Assembly: GCA_018895315.1 (NCBI GenBank) | Contig: JAHIOK010000125.1 | Location: 1 to 7,300 of the forward strand | Reading direction: 5' to 3' | DNA length: 7,300 nucleotides | From: Actinomycetota bacterium | GTDB taxonomy: Bacteria > Actinomycetota > Actinomycetes > Actinomycetales > Microbacteriaceae | Shown here: positions 1-7,300 of the stretch, in pieces | Numbering within the stretch: the first letter of the stretch is position 1 | How the letters are laid out: every line of letters begins with the position of its first letter | Notes under the pieces: model-generated | The model's input: only the letters and a program-made list of their open reading frames with translations | Databases searched by the model: none | What the model was told of the DNA's origin: nothing | Position numbers and translations under genes: made by a program

Positions 1-1
1 C

Positions 2-331
2 CTGCGCGTGATGGCGCTGTCGGGCTGGGCGCCGGGTCTCGAGGACTGCGCCCGCTGCGGCACGATCGGACCGCACGACTGGTTCGTCGCTCAACTCGGA
101 GGCGTCGTGTGCCGCAGCTGTGCTCCGGCCGGTGCGGCACGGCTCGATGCCCCCACGGGGTCTCTGCTGCGCTCGCTGATGGCGGGGGAGTGGAACGAAG
201 TGGACGCCGCGACGCCGGGGTCCTCCGCGGCCGCATCGGGCCTCGTCGCCGCGTACGCGCAGTGGCATCTGGAACGCGGCATCCGGTCCTTCGAGCATCT
301 GTCGTCTGCACCGCGGGAGGTTGCCTCGTGA
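2..331 (+). CDS. recO: DNA repair protein RecO, C-terminal part (5' end outside window)
   Basis: RecO is a cytoplasmic recombination mediator: with RecR it displaces single-strand binding protein and helps load RecA in gap repair, and it anneals complementary strands. Only the last 109 codons are present; the frame is open at the left edge and the stop is TGA at 329-331. The visible part opens with the family-typical stretch LSGWAP followed by two CxxC pairs, CARC and CRSC (Cys codons at 47, 56, 110 and 119), which form the zinc-binding site of many RecO C-terminal domains. The rest is a helical tail ([18 protein letters not shown]) that fits the RecO C terminus. The stop overlaps the uppS start by four bases (GTGA), so the two are probably translationally coupled; recO next to a cis-prenyltransferase gene is also the mycobacterial arrangement. 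Identification rests on the motif and context, since the OB-fold domain is outside the window. Confidence 0.88.
   Translation: MRVMALSGWAPGLEDCARCGTIGPHDWFVAQLGGVVCRSCAPAGAARLDAPTGSLLRSLMAGEWNEVDAATPGSSAAASGLVAAYAQWHLERGIRSFEHLSSAPREVAS
315..320 (+). promoter_or_regulatory. Ribosome binding site of uppS
   Basis: GGGAGG lies inside the 3' end of recO, with a 7-base spacer to the GTG at 328. It decides the uppS start: the reading frame stays open upstream to an ATG at 109, but that would overlap recO by over 200 bases and add residues unlike the family. Confidence 0.75.
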
Positions 332-1140
332 GTCCCCAGCCGTTCACACACCGCGATGCCGTCCCGTACAGGCCGATCGACTGGACCGGCCTGTACCCGC
401 CGACCTTTCCGAAAGGATCGGTGCCGAGCCATGTCGCGATCGTCATGGACGGCAACGGGCGATGGGCCAATCGTCGCGGACTGACCCGCGTGGAGGGCCA
501 CAAGGCGGGCGAGGCCGCATTGCTCGACGTCGTCGCCGGCGCGATCCAGACAGGCGTGAAGCACCTCTCGGTCTACGCGTTCTCGACCGAGAACTGGGCG
601 CGCTCTCCTGATGAAGTGCGGTTCCTCATGGGATTCAACCGTGACGTGCTGCACCGCCGCCGCGACCAGCTCAATGAATGGGGCGTACGCGTGCGGTGGT
701 CGGGTCGGAAGCCGCGACTGTGGGGCTCGGTGATCAAAGAGCTGCAGTACGCCGAGCAGCTCACCGCGGGCAACGACGTGCTCACGCTCACGATGTGCGT
801 CAACTACGGCGGTCGCATCGAGCTCGTCGACGCCATGCGTGCGATCGGAGAAGATATCGCGGCGGGTCGCATCAAGCCCTCCGCAGTGTCGGAGAAGCTC
901 ATCAGACGCCACCTCTACCAGCCCGATATGCCCGACGTCGACCTGTTCGTGCGATCCAGCGGTGAGCAGCGCACCTCGAACTTCCTGCTGTGGGAATCGG
1001 CGTACGCGGAGTTCGTCTTCCTCGACACCCTCTGGCCCGATTTCTCGCGCACCGACCTGTGGCGCGCGATCGGGCTGTATCTCGACCGCGACCGCCGGTT
1101 CGGCGGCGCGATCGACACCCCGGGCGCACCCGCGTCCTGA
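328..1140 (+). CDS. uppS: Isoprenyl transferase (cis-prenyl diphosphate synthase, UppS family)
   Basis: This 270-residue enzyme condenses isopentenyl diphosphate units in cis onto an allylic diphosphate, giving the long-chain polyprenyl diphosphate that becomes the carrier for peptidoglycan and other wall precursors. It acts at the cytoplasmic face of the membrane and needs Mg2+. Visible family motifs are [13 protein letters not shown] with the catalytic Asp at residue 41, the GHKAG segment near residue 57, the FSTENW motif at 85-90, and near the C terminus [14 protein letters not shown] followed by ESAYAEF, which binds isopentenyl diphosphate and helps the dimer. The GTG start is chosen from the GGGAGG site and the 4-base overlap with recO. 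The first 30 residues precede the conserved core and resemble the extension seen in actinobacterial homologues. The mycobacterial neighbour of recO (Rv2361c) makes decaprenyl diphosphate, so a C50 product is possible; the sequence alone does not settle chain length. Confidence 0.95.
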   Translation: MSPQPFTHRDAVPYRPIDWTGLYPPTFPKGSVPSHVAIVMDGNGRWANRRGLTRVEGHKAGEAALLDVVAGAIQTGVKHLSVYAFSTENWARSPDEVRFLMGFNRDVLHRRRDQLNEWGVRVRWSGRKPRLWGSVIKELQYAEQLTAGNDVLTLTMCVNYGGRIELVDAMRAIGEDIAAGRIKPSAVSEKLIRRHLYQPDMPDVDLFVRSSGEQRTSNFLLWESAYAEFVFLDTLWPDFSRTDLWRAIGLYLDRDRRFGGAIDTPGAPAS

Positions 1141-1190
1141 ACGGCGGTGATGAAGGAATAGACGCCAGGGTCGCGACCGTTGCACTCGAC

Positions 1191-1877
<687 letters not shown>

Positions 1878-1888
1878 GCCGTGGTGTC

Positions 1889-2392
1889 TCAGTCGGGGAG
1901 ATTGGCCTCGATGACCGAGACGATCGCGGGGTCATCGGGCGTGGTCTGCGGGCGGAAGCGGTGGATCTCGCCACTCGGCGTCACGAGGAACTTCTCGAAG
2001 TTCCAGAGGATCGGACCGCGCTTGCCCTCGACATCGTCGGCCTTCTTGAGCGCTTTGTAGAGGGGCGCCGCCTTGCCGCCGTTGACCTTGACTTTGTCGA
2101 CGATGGGGAAGCTCACGCCCCACGTCGTCGTGCAGTACTCGAGTATTTCCTCGACCGAGCCGGGTTCCTGACCCAGGAACTGGTTGCAGGGGAAGCCCAC
2201 CACCGTGAACCCGCGGTCGCCATACGTGCGTTGCAGGGCTTCGAGCTGCTCGTACTGCGGAGTGAGTCCGCACTTGGAGGCGACGTTGACCACGAGCACG
2301 ACCTTCTCGCTGAAGTCTCCGAGCGTCGCGGTGCCGCCGTCGGCAGTCTGGAAGGGGATTTCGCGCAGCGCGGCGAGGGTTGAATCGGGCAT
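1889..2392 (-). CDS. Glutathione peroxidase family protein, probably a thioredoxin-dependent two-Cys peroxidase
   Basis: The 167-residue protein reduces hydrogen peroxide or organic hydroperoxides. It has the full family pattern: NVASKCGLTPQY with the peroxidatic Cys at 41, FPCNQF at 67-72 followed by GQEPG with the catalytic Gln at 75, and WNFEKF with Trp130 and Asn131, completing the Cys-Gln-Trp-Asn tetrad. A second cysteine at 87 in EYCTTTWGVSFPI sits where non-animal members keep the resolving cysteine, which points to reduction by thioredoxin rather than glutathione. Actinobacteria generally use mycothiol instead of glutathione, so the family name is probably misleading about the reductant. 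No signal peptide is present. It is the only minus-strand gene in the window. The ATG is fixed by an in-frame TAG four codons upstream; GGGG lies only two bases before it and GGAGG is about 14 bases away, so initiation may be atypical. Confidence 0.94.
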   Translation of the reverse strand: MPDSTLAALREIPFQTADGGTATLGDFSEKVVLVVNVASKCGLTPQYEQLEALQRTYGDRGFTVVGFPCNQFLGQEPGSVEEILEYCTTTWGVSFPIVDKVKVNGGKAAPLYKALKKADDVEGKRGPILWNFEKFLVTPSGEIHRFRPQTTPDDPAIVSVIEANLPD

Positions 2393-2449
2393 ATCCCCAG
2401 GCTATGCCTCCGTCAAGATCTGTATGTCTGAGTCTGGGAGAATGAATAC
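2393..2449. promoter_or_regulatory. Divergent intergenic region between the peroxidase gene and dusB
   Basis: These 57 bases must carry the promoter of the minus-strand peroxidase gene and probably that of dusB. On the minus strand TAGCCT (2399-2404) fits the TANNNT -10 pattern and ends six bases before the ATG, as in leaderless actinobacterial genes, but no clear -35 sits at the right distance. A TTGACG (minus strand, 2411-2416) is -35-like, but its matching -10 would overlap the start codon. On the plus strand only a poor -10 candidate, TATGTC at 2423-2428, is visible. No operator-like inverted repeat stands out. Confidence 0.4.
2436..2441 (+). promoter_or_regulatory. Ribosome binding site of dusB
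   Basis: GGGAGA with an 8-base spacer supports the GTG at 2450 as the dusB start; the ATG at 2442 is in another frame. Confidence 0.65.
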
Positions 2450-3616
2450 GTGACAACTGCCCTCGCATCCGCCCCTGCGCTGCGCATCGGCCCGATCGAG
2501 CTGGACGCGCCGGTCGTGCTCGCACCCATGGCGGGGATCACCAACACCGCGTTCCGCCGCCTCTGTCGCGAGTACGGCGCCGGCCTCTACGTCAGTGAGA
2601 TGATCACGTCCCGCGCGCTCGTCGAGCGCAATGCCACAACGATGCGCCTGATCCAACACCACGAGTCCGAGACGCCGCGCTCGATCCAGCTGTACGGTGT
2701 CGACCCGACCACGATCGCCGAGGCCGTGCGCATCCTGGTCGCCGAAGACCGCGCCGACCATATCGACCTCAACTTCGGCTGCCCCGTCCCCAAGGTGACG
2801 AGGAAGGGCGGGGGAGCGGCTCTTCCCTGGAAGCTCGAACTCTTCGGTGAGATCGTGCGCGGGGCAGTGCGTGCCGCGGGCGACGTGCCGCTGACGATCA
2901 AGATGCGCAAGGGCATCGACACCGACCACCTCACGTATCTCGATGCCGGGCGCATCGCCGAAGACGCCGGCGTCGCGGCCATCGCGCTGCATGCGCGCAC
3001 CGCGGCGGAGTTCTACTCCGGGCAGGCCGACTGGTCGGCGATCACCGCGCTGAAGTCGGCGGTGATGAGTGTTCCCGTGCTCGGCAACGGCGATATCTGG
3101 AGTGCGGACGACGCCGTGCGCATGATGGCGGAGACCGGATGCGACGGAGTAGTAGTCGGCCGTGGATGCCTCGGACGCCCGTGGCTGTTCGGTGATCTGG
3201 CAAATGCTCTCGCTCCCGATAGGACTCCGACCGCCCAGGGCGTCGACGCGACGCTCGGGTTCGTCGCCCGCGCCTTCCGCCGTCACGCCGAGCTGCTCGT
3301 CGACTTCTTCGAGGACGAGGGTCGCGGATGCCGCGACATCCGCAAGCACGTCGCCTGGTATTTCAAGGGCTACCCTGTCGGCGGCGAGACCCGAGCGCAG
3401 CTCGCGACCGCATCGACGCTCGCCGAGATCGACGAGCTCCTTGCGACGATGGAGCTCGACGCGCCGTACCCCGGTGCCGCGGCCGAGGGGCAGCGTGGCC
3501 GAGCAGGCACGCCCAAGCGGCCTGCGCTGCCGGACGGCTGGCTGGAGTCCCGCGAGCTCGGCGCCGAGGCATCCTGCGCGCTCGCCGATGCCGAACTGGA
3601 CCACAGCGGTGGCTGA
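2450..3616 (+). CDS. dusB: tRNA-dihydrouridine synthase (DusB/NifR3 family)
   Basis: This FMN enzyme reduces uridines in the D-loop of tRNA to 5,6-dihydrouridine using NADPH. The 388-residue protein shows a TIM-barrel start with LAPMAGITNTAFRRLC (residues 24-39, FMN phosphate and ring contacts). NFGCPVPKV follows, with the catalytic Cys at 111, then KMRKG and the HART segment on barrel strands that bind FMN and tRNA. GNGDIW and VVGRGCLGRPW at the far end are the FMN phosphate site. It is longer than E. coli DusB (about 320 residues) because of a C-terminal tail after the helical domain; this tail, ending in AELDHSGG, is typical of actinobacterial homologues, so the gene looks complete. GTG is used as start, backed by GGGAGA. 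It begins the run dusB-dgt-dnaG, whose genes overlap, so it probably leads that operon. Naming it DusB rather than another Dus type rests on overall resemblance. Confidence 0.93.
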   Translation: MTTALASAPALRIGPIELDAPVVLAPMAGITNTAFRRLCREYGAGLYVSEMITSRALVERNATTMRLIQHHESETPRSIQLYGVDPTTIAEAVRILVAEDRADHIDLNFGCPVPKVTRKGGGAALPWKLELFGEIVRGAVRAAGDVPLTIKMRKGIDTDHLTYLDAGRIAEDAGVAAIALHARTAAEFYSGQADWSAITALKSAVMSVPVLGNGDIWSADDAVRMMAETGCDGVVVGRGCLGRPWLFGDLANALAPDRTPTAQGVDATLGFVARAFRRHAELLVDFFEDEGRGCRDIRKHVAWYFKGYPVGGETRAQLATASTLAEIDELLATMELDAPYPGAAAEGQRGRAGTPKRPALPDGWLESRELGAEASCALADAELDHSGG

Positions 3617-4949
3617 GGTGGCGGCGGTCGGCGTTGCGGCCGGGCGCCCGTCCGGGTACGACGAGATCGATGCGGCGCGCTTTCACCACGAACAGCATCG
3701 TTCGCAGCGCGATGACTTCGCCCGCGATCGAGCCAGGGTGCTGCACTCCGGAGCCCTCCGTCGTCTCGGGGCCAAAACGCAAGTGCTGAGCCCGGCGAGT
3801 CCGGCGGATTTCGCCCGGAATCGCCTGACCCACTCGCTCGAGGTCGCCCAGGTCGGGCGTGAACTCGCCACGGCGCTGTGGCTCTCGCCCGACGTGGTCG
3901 ATACGGCATGCCTGAGCCACGACCTCGGCCACCCTCCGTTCGGCCACAACGGTGAGCGGGCGCTGAACGACTGGGCCGAGGACTTCGGAGGGTTCGAGGG
4001 CAATGCCCAGACCCTGCGGATACTCACGCGGCTCGAGCCGAAGGTCATCGACATCGGAGGTCACAGCTTCGGGCTCAATCTCACCCGTGCGAGTCTCGAC
4101 GCCACGTGCAAGTACCCGTGGACGGTCGATCACCCGGTGCCCGACCCCGGTGGTCGGTTGAAGTTCGGCGTGTATCCCGACGATGAGCCCGTGTTCCGGT
4201 GGCTGCGTGAAGATGCTCCCGGCCGGGTGCGCTGCATCGAAGCCGAAGTCATGGACCTCTCCGACGACATCGCTTACTCGGTGCACGACTTCGAGGACGC
4301 CGTCGTCAATGGATACCTCGATCCTGCGCGCCTCGTCGCCGCCGACGAGCACGCGTCATTGCTGACCGCGATCCAGACATGGGTCGGTTTCGACTTCGCC
4401 CGCGATGAGCTGGATGACGCCCTTTTCAGGCTCACAAGACTGCCGGAGTGGCTGGGCTCGTTCGATGGCACCCGGGCAGACCTGGCCCGTTTGAAGAACC
4501 TCACGTCCGATCTGATCGGACGCTTCGCGCGCGCCGCGACGGCGGCGACGCGCGAGGCTTACGCCGGTGCCGTGCTCACCCGATACCGCGCGCACGTCGT
4601 GGTACCGCGGGTGATCGAGGCCGAGATGGCGGTGCTGAAGGGGATCATCGGCGCGACGGTCGTGTCGATCGAAGGACGCAAGGAGCTCTACAAAGAGCAG
4701 CGCCGGGTGCTCAAGCGCCTCGCGAACGCCCTGTGGGAGCGGCCGGAAGAACTCGACGCCGTGCACGCGGGCGATTTCCGTGAGGCGCTGACGGATGACG
4801 CGAGGCGTCGCGTCATCCTCGATCAGGTGGCGAGTCTCACCGATCAACTCGCGATCGCCTGGCACGGGCGTCTCGTCGGCGAGGTCGATGCGGCATCCCT
4901 CGGAATCTGGGCTCCGGGTTCGTCGCGCCCCGTGTCGAGCGGCACCTGA
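3609..4949 (+). CDS. dgt: Deoxyguanosinetriphosphate triphosphohydrolase-like protein (HD-domain dNTPase)
   Basis: Enzymes of this family split dNTPs into deoxynucleoside and triphosphate, lowering or balancing the dNTP pool in the cytoplasm. The N-terminal part carries the signature HRSQRDDFARDRARVL followed by RRLGAKTQV. The metal-binding HD residues are His75 (LTHSLEV), His104-Asp105 (LSHDLGHPPFGHNGE) and the distal Asp in MDLSDDIAYSVHD (about residues 219-220). At roughly 446 residues it matches the actinobacterial type-2 Dgt-like group rather than E. coli Dgt, so strict dGTP specificity cannot be assumed. The start is uncertain: GTG 3609 overlaps the dusB stop by 8 bases and is preferred. 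GTG 3618 and ATG 3588 are alternatives and none has a strong Shine-Dalgarno sequence, which suggests translation coupled to dusB. The stop shares one base with the dnaG start. The dgt-dnaG pairing also occurs in mycobacteria. Confidence 0.92.
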   Translation: MAEVAAVGVAAGRPSGYDEIDAARFHHEQHRSQRDDFARDRARVLHSGALRRLGAKTQVLSPASPADFARNRLTHSLEVAQVGRELATALWLSPDVVDTACLSHDLGHPPFGHNGERALNDWAEDFGGFEGNAQTLRILTRLEPKVIDIGGHSFGLNLTRASLDATCKYPWTVDHPVPDPGGRLKFGVYPDDEPVFRWLREDAPGRVRCIEAEVMDLSDDIAYSVHDFEDAVVNGYLDPARLVAADEHASLLTAIQTWVGFDFARDELDDALFRLTRLPEWLGSFDGTRADLARLKNLTSDLIGRFARAATAATREAYAGAVLTRYRAHVVVPRVIEAEMAVLKGIIGATVVSIEGRKELYKEQRRVLKRLANALWERPEELDAVHAGDFREALTDDARRRVILDQVASLTDQLAIAWHGRLVGEVDAASLGIWAPGSSRPVSSGT

Positions 4950-6811
4950 TGGCGGGGAGGATTCGCCAGGCCGACGTCGACGAGGTCAAGGCACGCACCA
5001 ACATCGCCGATATCATCGGCGAGCGCGTGCAGCTCAAATCGGCGGGGGTGGGCTCGCTGAAGGGGCTTTGCCCGTTCCACGACGAGCGCAGTCCCAGCTT
5101 CAACGTCCGACCGCAGGCGGGTTTCTACCACTGTTTCGGGTGCGGCGAATCGGGGGACATCTACACCTTCCTTCGGCAGATGGATCATCTCTCGTTCACC
5201 GAGGCCGTCGAGCGGCTCGCCGCCCGCATCGGGTTCTCGCTGCACTACGAAGACGGCGCTGCAGCCCCCGAGACATCCGGTCGTTCGCGCCTGTATGCGG
5301 CGAACGCGGCGGCGGCAGAATTCTTCCGTGCCCAGCTCGCCACTCCCGACGCCGATGCGGGACGGCAATTTCTCGGCGAGCGCGGCTTCGATGCGGGAGC
5401 GGCAGCGCACTTCGGTGTGGGCTACGCACCCAAGGGATGGTCGGGCATGCTCGATGCGCTCACCGGCAAGGGCTTCACCAAAGACGAACTCATCGCGGCC
5501 GGCCTCGTCTCGCAGGGGCAGCGCGGTGTGTACGACCGTTTCCGCGGGCGGGTGACGTGGCCGATCCGTGATCTCACGGGCCAGGTGCTGGGCTTCGGCG
5601 CCCGGCGCCTCTACGACGACGACAAAGGCCCGAAGTACCTGAACACGCCCGAGACGACGATTTACCACAAGGCGCAGGTGCTCTACGGCCTGGACCTCGC
5701 CAAGCGCGACATCGCCCGCGTGACACCGCATCGCGTCGTCGTCGTCGAGGGCTATACCGACGTCATGGCGTGCCACCTGGCGGGTGTCACCACGGCGATC
5801 GCGACGTGCGGAACGTCGTTCGGCGCCGACCACATGAACATCCTGCGCCGCATCATCGGCGACGACGCATCCGCCGAGGTGGTTTTCACCTTCGATCCGG
5901 ATGCCGCGGGGCAGAAAGCCGCCGTTCGTGCGTTCGCCGAGACGAAAGGCCTGTCTGCGCAGAGCTTCGTGGCGGTCGCCCCCGGCGGGCTCGATCCCTG
6001 CGACCTTCGGCTCGAGCGTGGTGACGGAGCGGTGCGTTCGCTCATGGATTCAAAAGCGCCGATGTTCGAGTTCATCATCGACCAGCGCGTTGCGAATTTC
6101 GATCTCGGCACCGTGGAGGGCCGCGTGGGGGCGCTGCGTTCTGCCGCGCCCGTGATCGCCGGCATCCGGGATCAGACCATTCGTGGGCAGTACGAGCGCG
6201 TGCTCTCCCGCCGTCTTGGAATGGAGATCAGCGAGACGCGGTCCGCGGTCATGCGTGCGATGCGCGATGACGCAGCCGACGCGAATCCCCGACAGGAGCG
6301 TCGCCCTGTGGAGCCCGAACCGACGGTGGCACCCGAGCTCCGCGTGACCGTGGCCTCCCTTCCGCGCACCGCCGACACCGTGCTGGAGCGGGATGCGCTG
6401 ATGGGGTTCCTGCAGTACGGCCACCGGATCGATCCCGATCTGTTCCGGCGCAGTATCGCGCTTCCGTTCCACAATCCCGCGCTGGATGCCGTTCGCCAAT
6501 CGATCGCGACGGACCCGGATCCGTCTCGCCCGGGCTGGGCGGCGACCGCGGTGTCGGCGATCCGCGAGCCCTATCGCTCGCTCGGCGCCGAATTGCTCAC
6601 CGGGAGTTTTCCGGCCCGCGACGATGAGCATGCGACACGCTCGGCGCAGGACCTGGCCAAACAGCTCCTGCTGCGGGCGCTCGAGGCGGAGAAGCGCAAC
6701 CTGAACAGTGCGCTGCAGCGCACCTCCGCGAATACGCCGGAGGGTCGCGCGCTGAGCGTGCAGCTGCGCGAGACCGAGGCCGAACGCCGGCGCCTGCTCG
6801 AAGAGCAGTAG
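4949..6811 (+). CDS. dnaG: DNA primase DnaG
   Basis: The primase makes the short RNA primers used by the replicative polymerase at the fork and is recruited by the DnaB helicase. The 620-residue protein has all three expected regions. The N-terminal CHC2 zinc domain has ligands Cys41, His44, Cys62 and Cys65 in LCPFHDERSPSF and YHCFGCGESGD. The central RNA polymerase core has the basic motif GFGARR (215-220), KYLNTPET (229-236), and the Toprim signatures VEGYTD with Glu267 and FDPDAAG with Asp316 and Asp318, which bind the catalytic metals. The C-terminal region (about 475-620), mostly helical with a charged segment near LEAEKRNLNSAL, should bind DnaB. The start ATG overlaps the dgt stop as TGATG; the Shine-Dalgarno match is weak (GAGCGG), so translation is probably reinitiated after dgt. 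The length is close to other actinobacterial DnaG proteins. No key residue is missing. Confidence 0.97.
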   Translation: MAGRIRQADVDEVKARTNIADIIGERVQLKSAGVGSLKGLCPFHDERSPSFNVRPQAGFYHCFGCGESGDIYTFLRQMDHLSFTEAVERLAARIGFSLHYEDGAAAPETSGRSRLYAANAAAAEFFRAQLATPDADAGRQFLGERGFDAGAAAHFGVGYAPKGWSGMLDALTGKGFTKDELIAAGLVSQGQRGVYDRFRGRVTWPIRDLTGQVLGFGARRLYDDDKGPKYLNTPETTIYHKAQVLYGLDLAKRDIARVTPHRVVVVEGYTDVMACHLAGVTTAIATCGTSFGADHMNILRRIIGDDASAEVVFTFDPDAAGQKAAVRAFAETKGLSAQSFVAVAPGGLDPCDLRLERGDGAVRSLMDSKAPMFEFIIDQRVANFDLGTVEGRVGALRSAAPVIAGIRDQTIRGQYERVLSRRLGMEISETRSAVMRAMRDDAADANPRQERRPVEPEPTVAPELRVTVASLPRTADTVLERDALMGFLQYGHRIDPDLFRRSIALPFHNPALDAVRQSIATDPDPSRPGWAATAVSAIREPYRSLGAELLTGSFPARDDEHATRSAQDLAKQLLLRALEAEKRNLNSALQRTSANTPEGRALSVQLRETEAERRRLLEEQ

Positions 6812-6832
6812 CGGTCGGGGTTCCCGCCAGGC

Positions 6833-6836
6833 AGGA
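6833..6836 (+). promoter_or_regulatory. Ribosome binding site of the ABC ATPase gene
   Basis: AGGA in the short gap after dnaG has a 7-base spacer to the ATG at 6844. The nearby ATG at 6836 is in another frame and does not lead into the Walker A motif. Confidence 0.5.
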
Positions 6837-6843
6837 TGGGCAG

Positions 6844-7300
6844 ATGGTCCACAGCGATGCCGACGCCGCCATCACCTGCAGCGATCTCTCCATCGCCCGC
6901 ACCACGGGGCGAGGCAGGGACGGTGCGCGAGTGGTCGACGGGGTCACCTTCCAGGTCGCGCATGCCACGACGCTGGCCGTGATGGGTCCCACCGGCTCCG
7001 GAAAATCCAGCCTGGCATCGATCCTCGCCGGCACGCGCGAGCAGGGCCTCGCGATCATGGGTGGTTCGGCATTCGTCGAGGGCTTCCCCATCCGCCGTGC
7101 GGGACGCCCGCATCGTACCCAGACCTACCTCACCGGACACCATGCGCAGGGTGCTGGTGCCGCGCTTCCCGCCCGGCTGACGGTGGGGGACGTCATCGGA
7201 ACTCCGATCACGAGCCGCGACCGTCGCGTGAACGCCCGGGCGCTTGCGGTGCGCGTCGCCACGCTCCTCGACGAACTCATGCTTCCGCTCGGCGCCGCGA
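6844..7300 (+). CDS. ABC transporter ATP-binding protein, N-terminal part (3' end outside window)
   Basis: The frame opens at ATG 6844 and stays open to the right edge, giving 152 residues of a nucleotide-binding subunit that would power a membrane importer or exporter. A short N-terminal strand (ITCSDLSIA) and the VVDGVTFQV segment precede the Walker A motif GPTGSGKSS at residues 48-56. Further on, the spacing HHAQGAGAALP then RLTVGDVIGTPI resembles the Q-loop and following segment of oligopeptide-type (Opp/Dpp) ATPases, which usually read FQDP..ALNP then LTVGD. Here Gln102 would be the Q-loop glutamine, but the usual aromatic residue before it and the acidic residue after it are absent. The signature motif, Walker B and switch histidine lie beyond the window, as would any permease partner, so substrate and direction are unknown. 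The gene follows dnaG by 32 bases with no clear terminator and may be read through from it. Confidence 0.8.
   Translation, partial: MVHSDADAAITCSDLSIARTTGRGRDGARVVDGVTFQVAHATTLAVMGPTGSGKSSLASILAGTREQGLAIMGGSAFVEGFPIRRAGRPHRTQTYLTGHHAQGAGAALPARLTVGDVIGTPITSRDRRVNARALAVRVATLLDELMLPLGAA

Noticed and set aside
91..1185. Long minus-strand open frame (364 codons) opposite recO and uppS
   Set aside because: It is antisense to genes with clear family motifs; such mirror frames are common in GC-rich DNA. Its translation is rich in Arg, His and Asp with no recognisable domain.
2402..3604. Minus-strand open frame of 400 codons opposite dusB
   Set aside because: It lies antisense to a complete dusB with all FMN and catalytic motifs and has no recognisable motif of its own.
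3162..3608. Upstream extension of the dgt frame to an ATG at 3162
   Set aside because: It would overlap dusB by about 450 bases and adds Ser/Arg-rich residues typical of an out-of-frame read; family similarity begins near GYDEIDAARF.
4844..5833. Minus-strand open frame of 329 codons opposite the dgt end and dnaG
   Set aside because: It mirrors the zinc and Toprim regions of dnaG; its composition is that of an antisense shadow and it has no plausible start signal.
6816..6826. Short hairpin CGGG-GTT-CCCG after dnaG as a terminator
   Set aside because: A 4-bp stem without a T tract, immediately upstream of the next gene's ribosome site, is too weak to call.
6812..6843. tRNA gene or other RNA gene after dnaG
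   Set aside because: The gap is only 32 bases, too short for a tRNA; no other gap in the window exceeds 57 bases.

Overview
The window looks like an ordinary housekeeping stretch of a high-GC actinobacterium, most likely a member of the Microbacteriaceae (Microbacterium or a close relative). The basis is the strong G/C preference at third codon positions, the recO-uppS and dgt-dnaG adjacencies familiar from actinobacteria, the actinobacterial-style C-terminal tail on the DusB homologue, and the general look of the proteins. The genus is inferred from memory of related sequences, not from a search.

Layout, left to right: the 3' end of recO (DNA repair, zinc-binding end), overlapping by 4 bases with uppS (cis-prenyltransferase making the lipid carrier for cell-wall precursors). 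After a 50-base gap comes a cytoplasmic DsbA/FrnE-type thiol oxidoreductase. Facing it, and the only gene on the minus strand, is a glutathione-peroxidase-family enzyme; the two stop codons are 11 bases apart. A 57-base divergent spacer separates that gene from dusB (tRNA dihydrouridine synthase), which overlaps dgt (HD-domain dNTP triphosphohydrolase), which in turn overlaps dnaG (primase) by one base. A 32-base gap then leads to the 5' part of an ABC transporter ATPase that runs off the right edge at base 7300.

The genes fall into three probable transcription units: recO-uppS (perhaps continuing into the DsbA-like gene), the single peroxidase gene, and dusB-dgt-dnaG (perhaps continuing into the ABC gene). 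Together they cover recombinational repair, envelope lipid carrier synthesis, thiol and peroxide handling, tRNA modification, dNTP pool control and replication priming. All are intact as far as the window shows; I see no frameshift, mobile element, CRISPR array, tRNA or rRNA gene.

I did not find a convincing undescribed system. The points most worth checking are the unusual Q-loop region of the partial ABC ATPase, the redox gene pair placed between housekeeping units, the possibly leaderless start of the peroxidase gene, and a codon-context bias around GCATC/GATGC.
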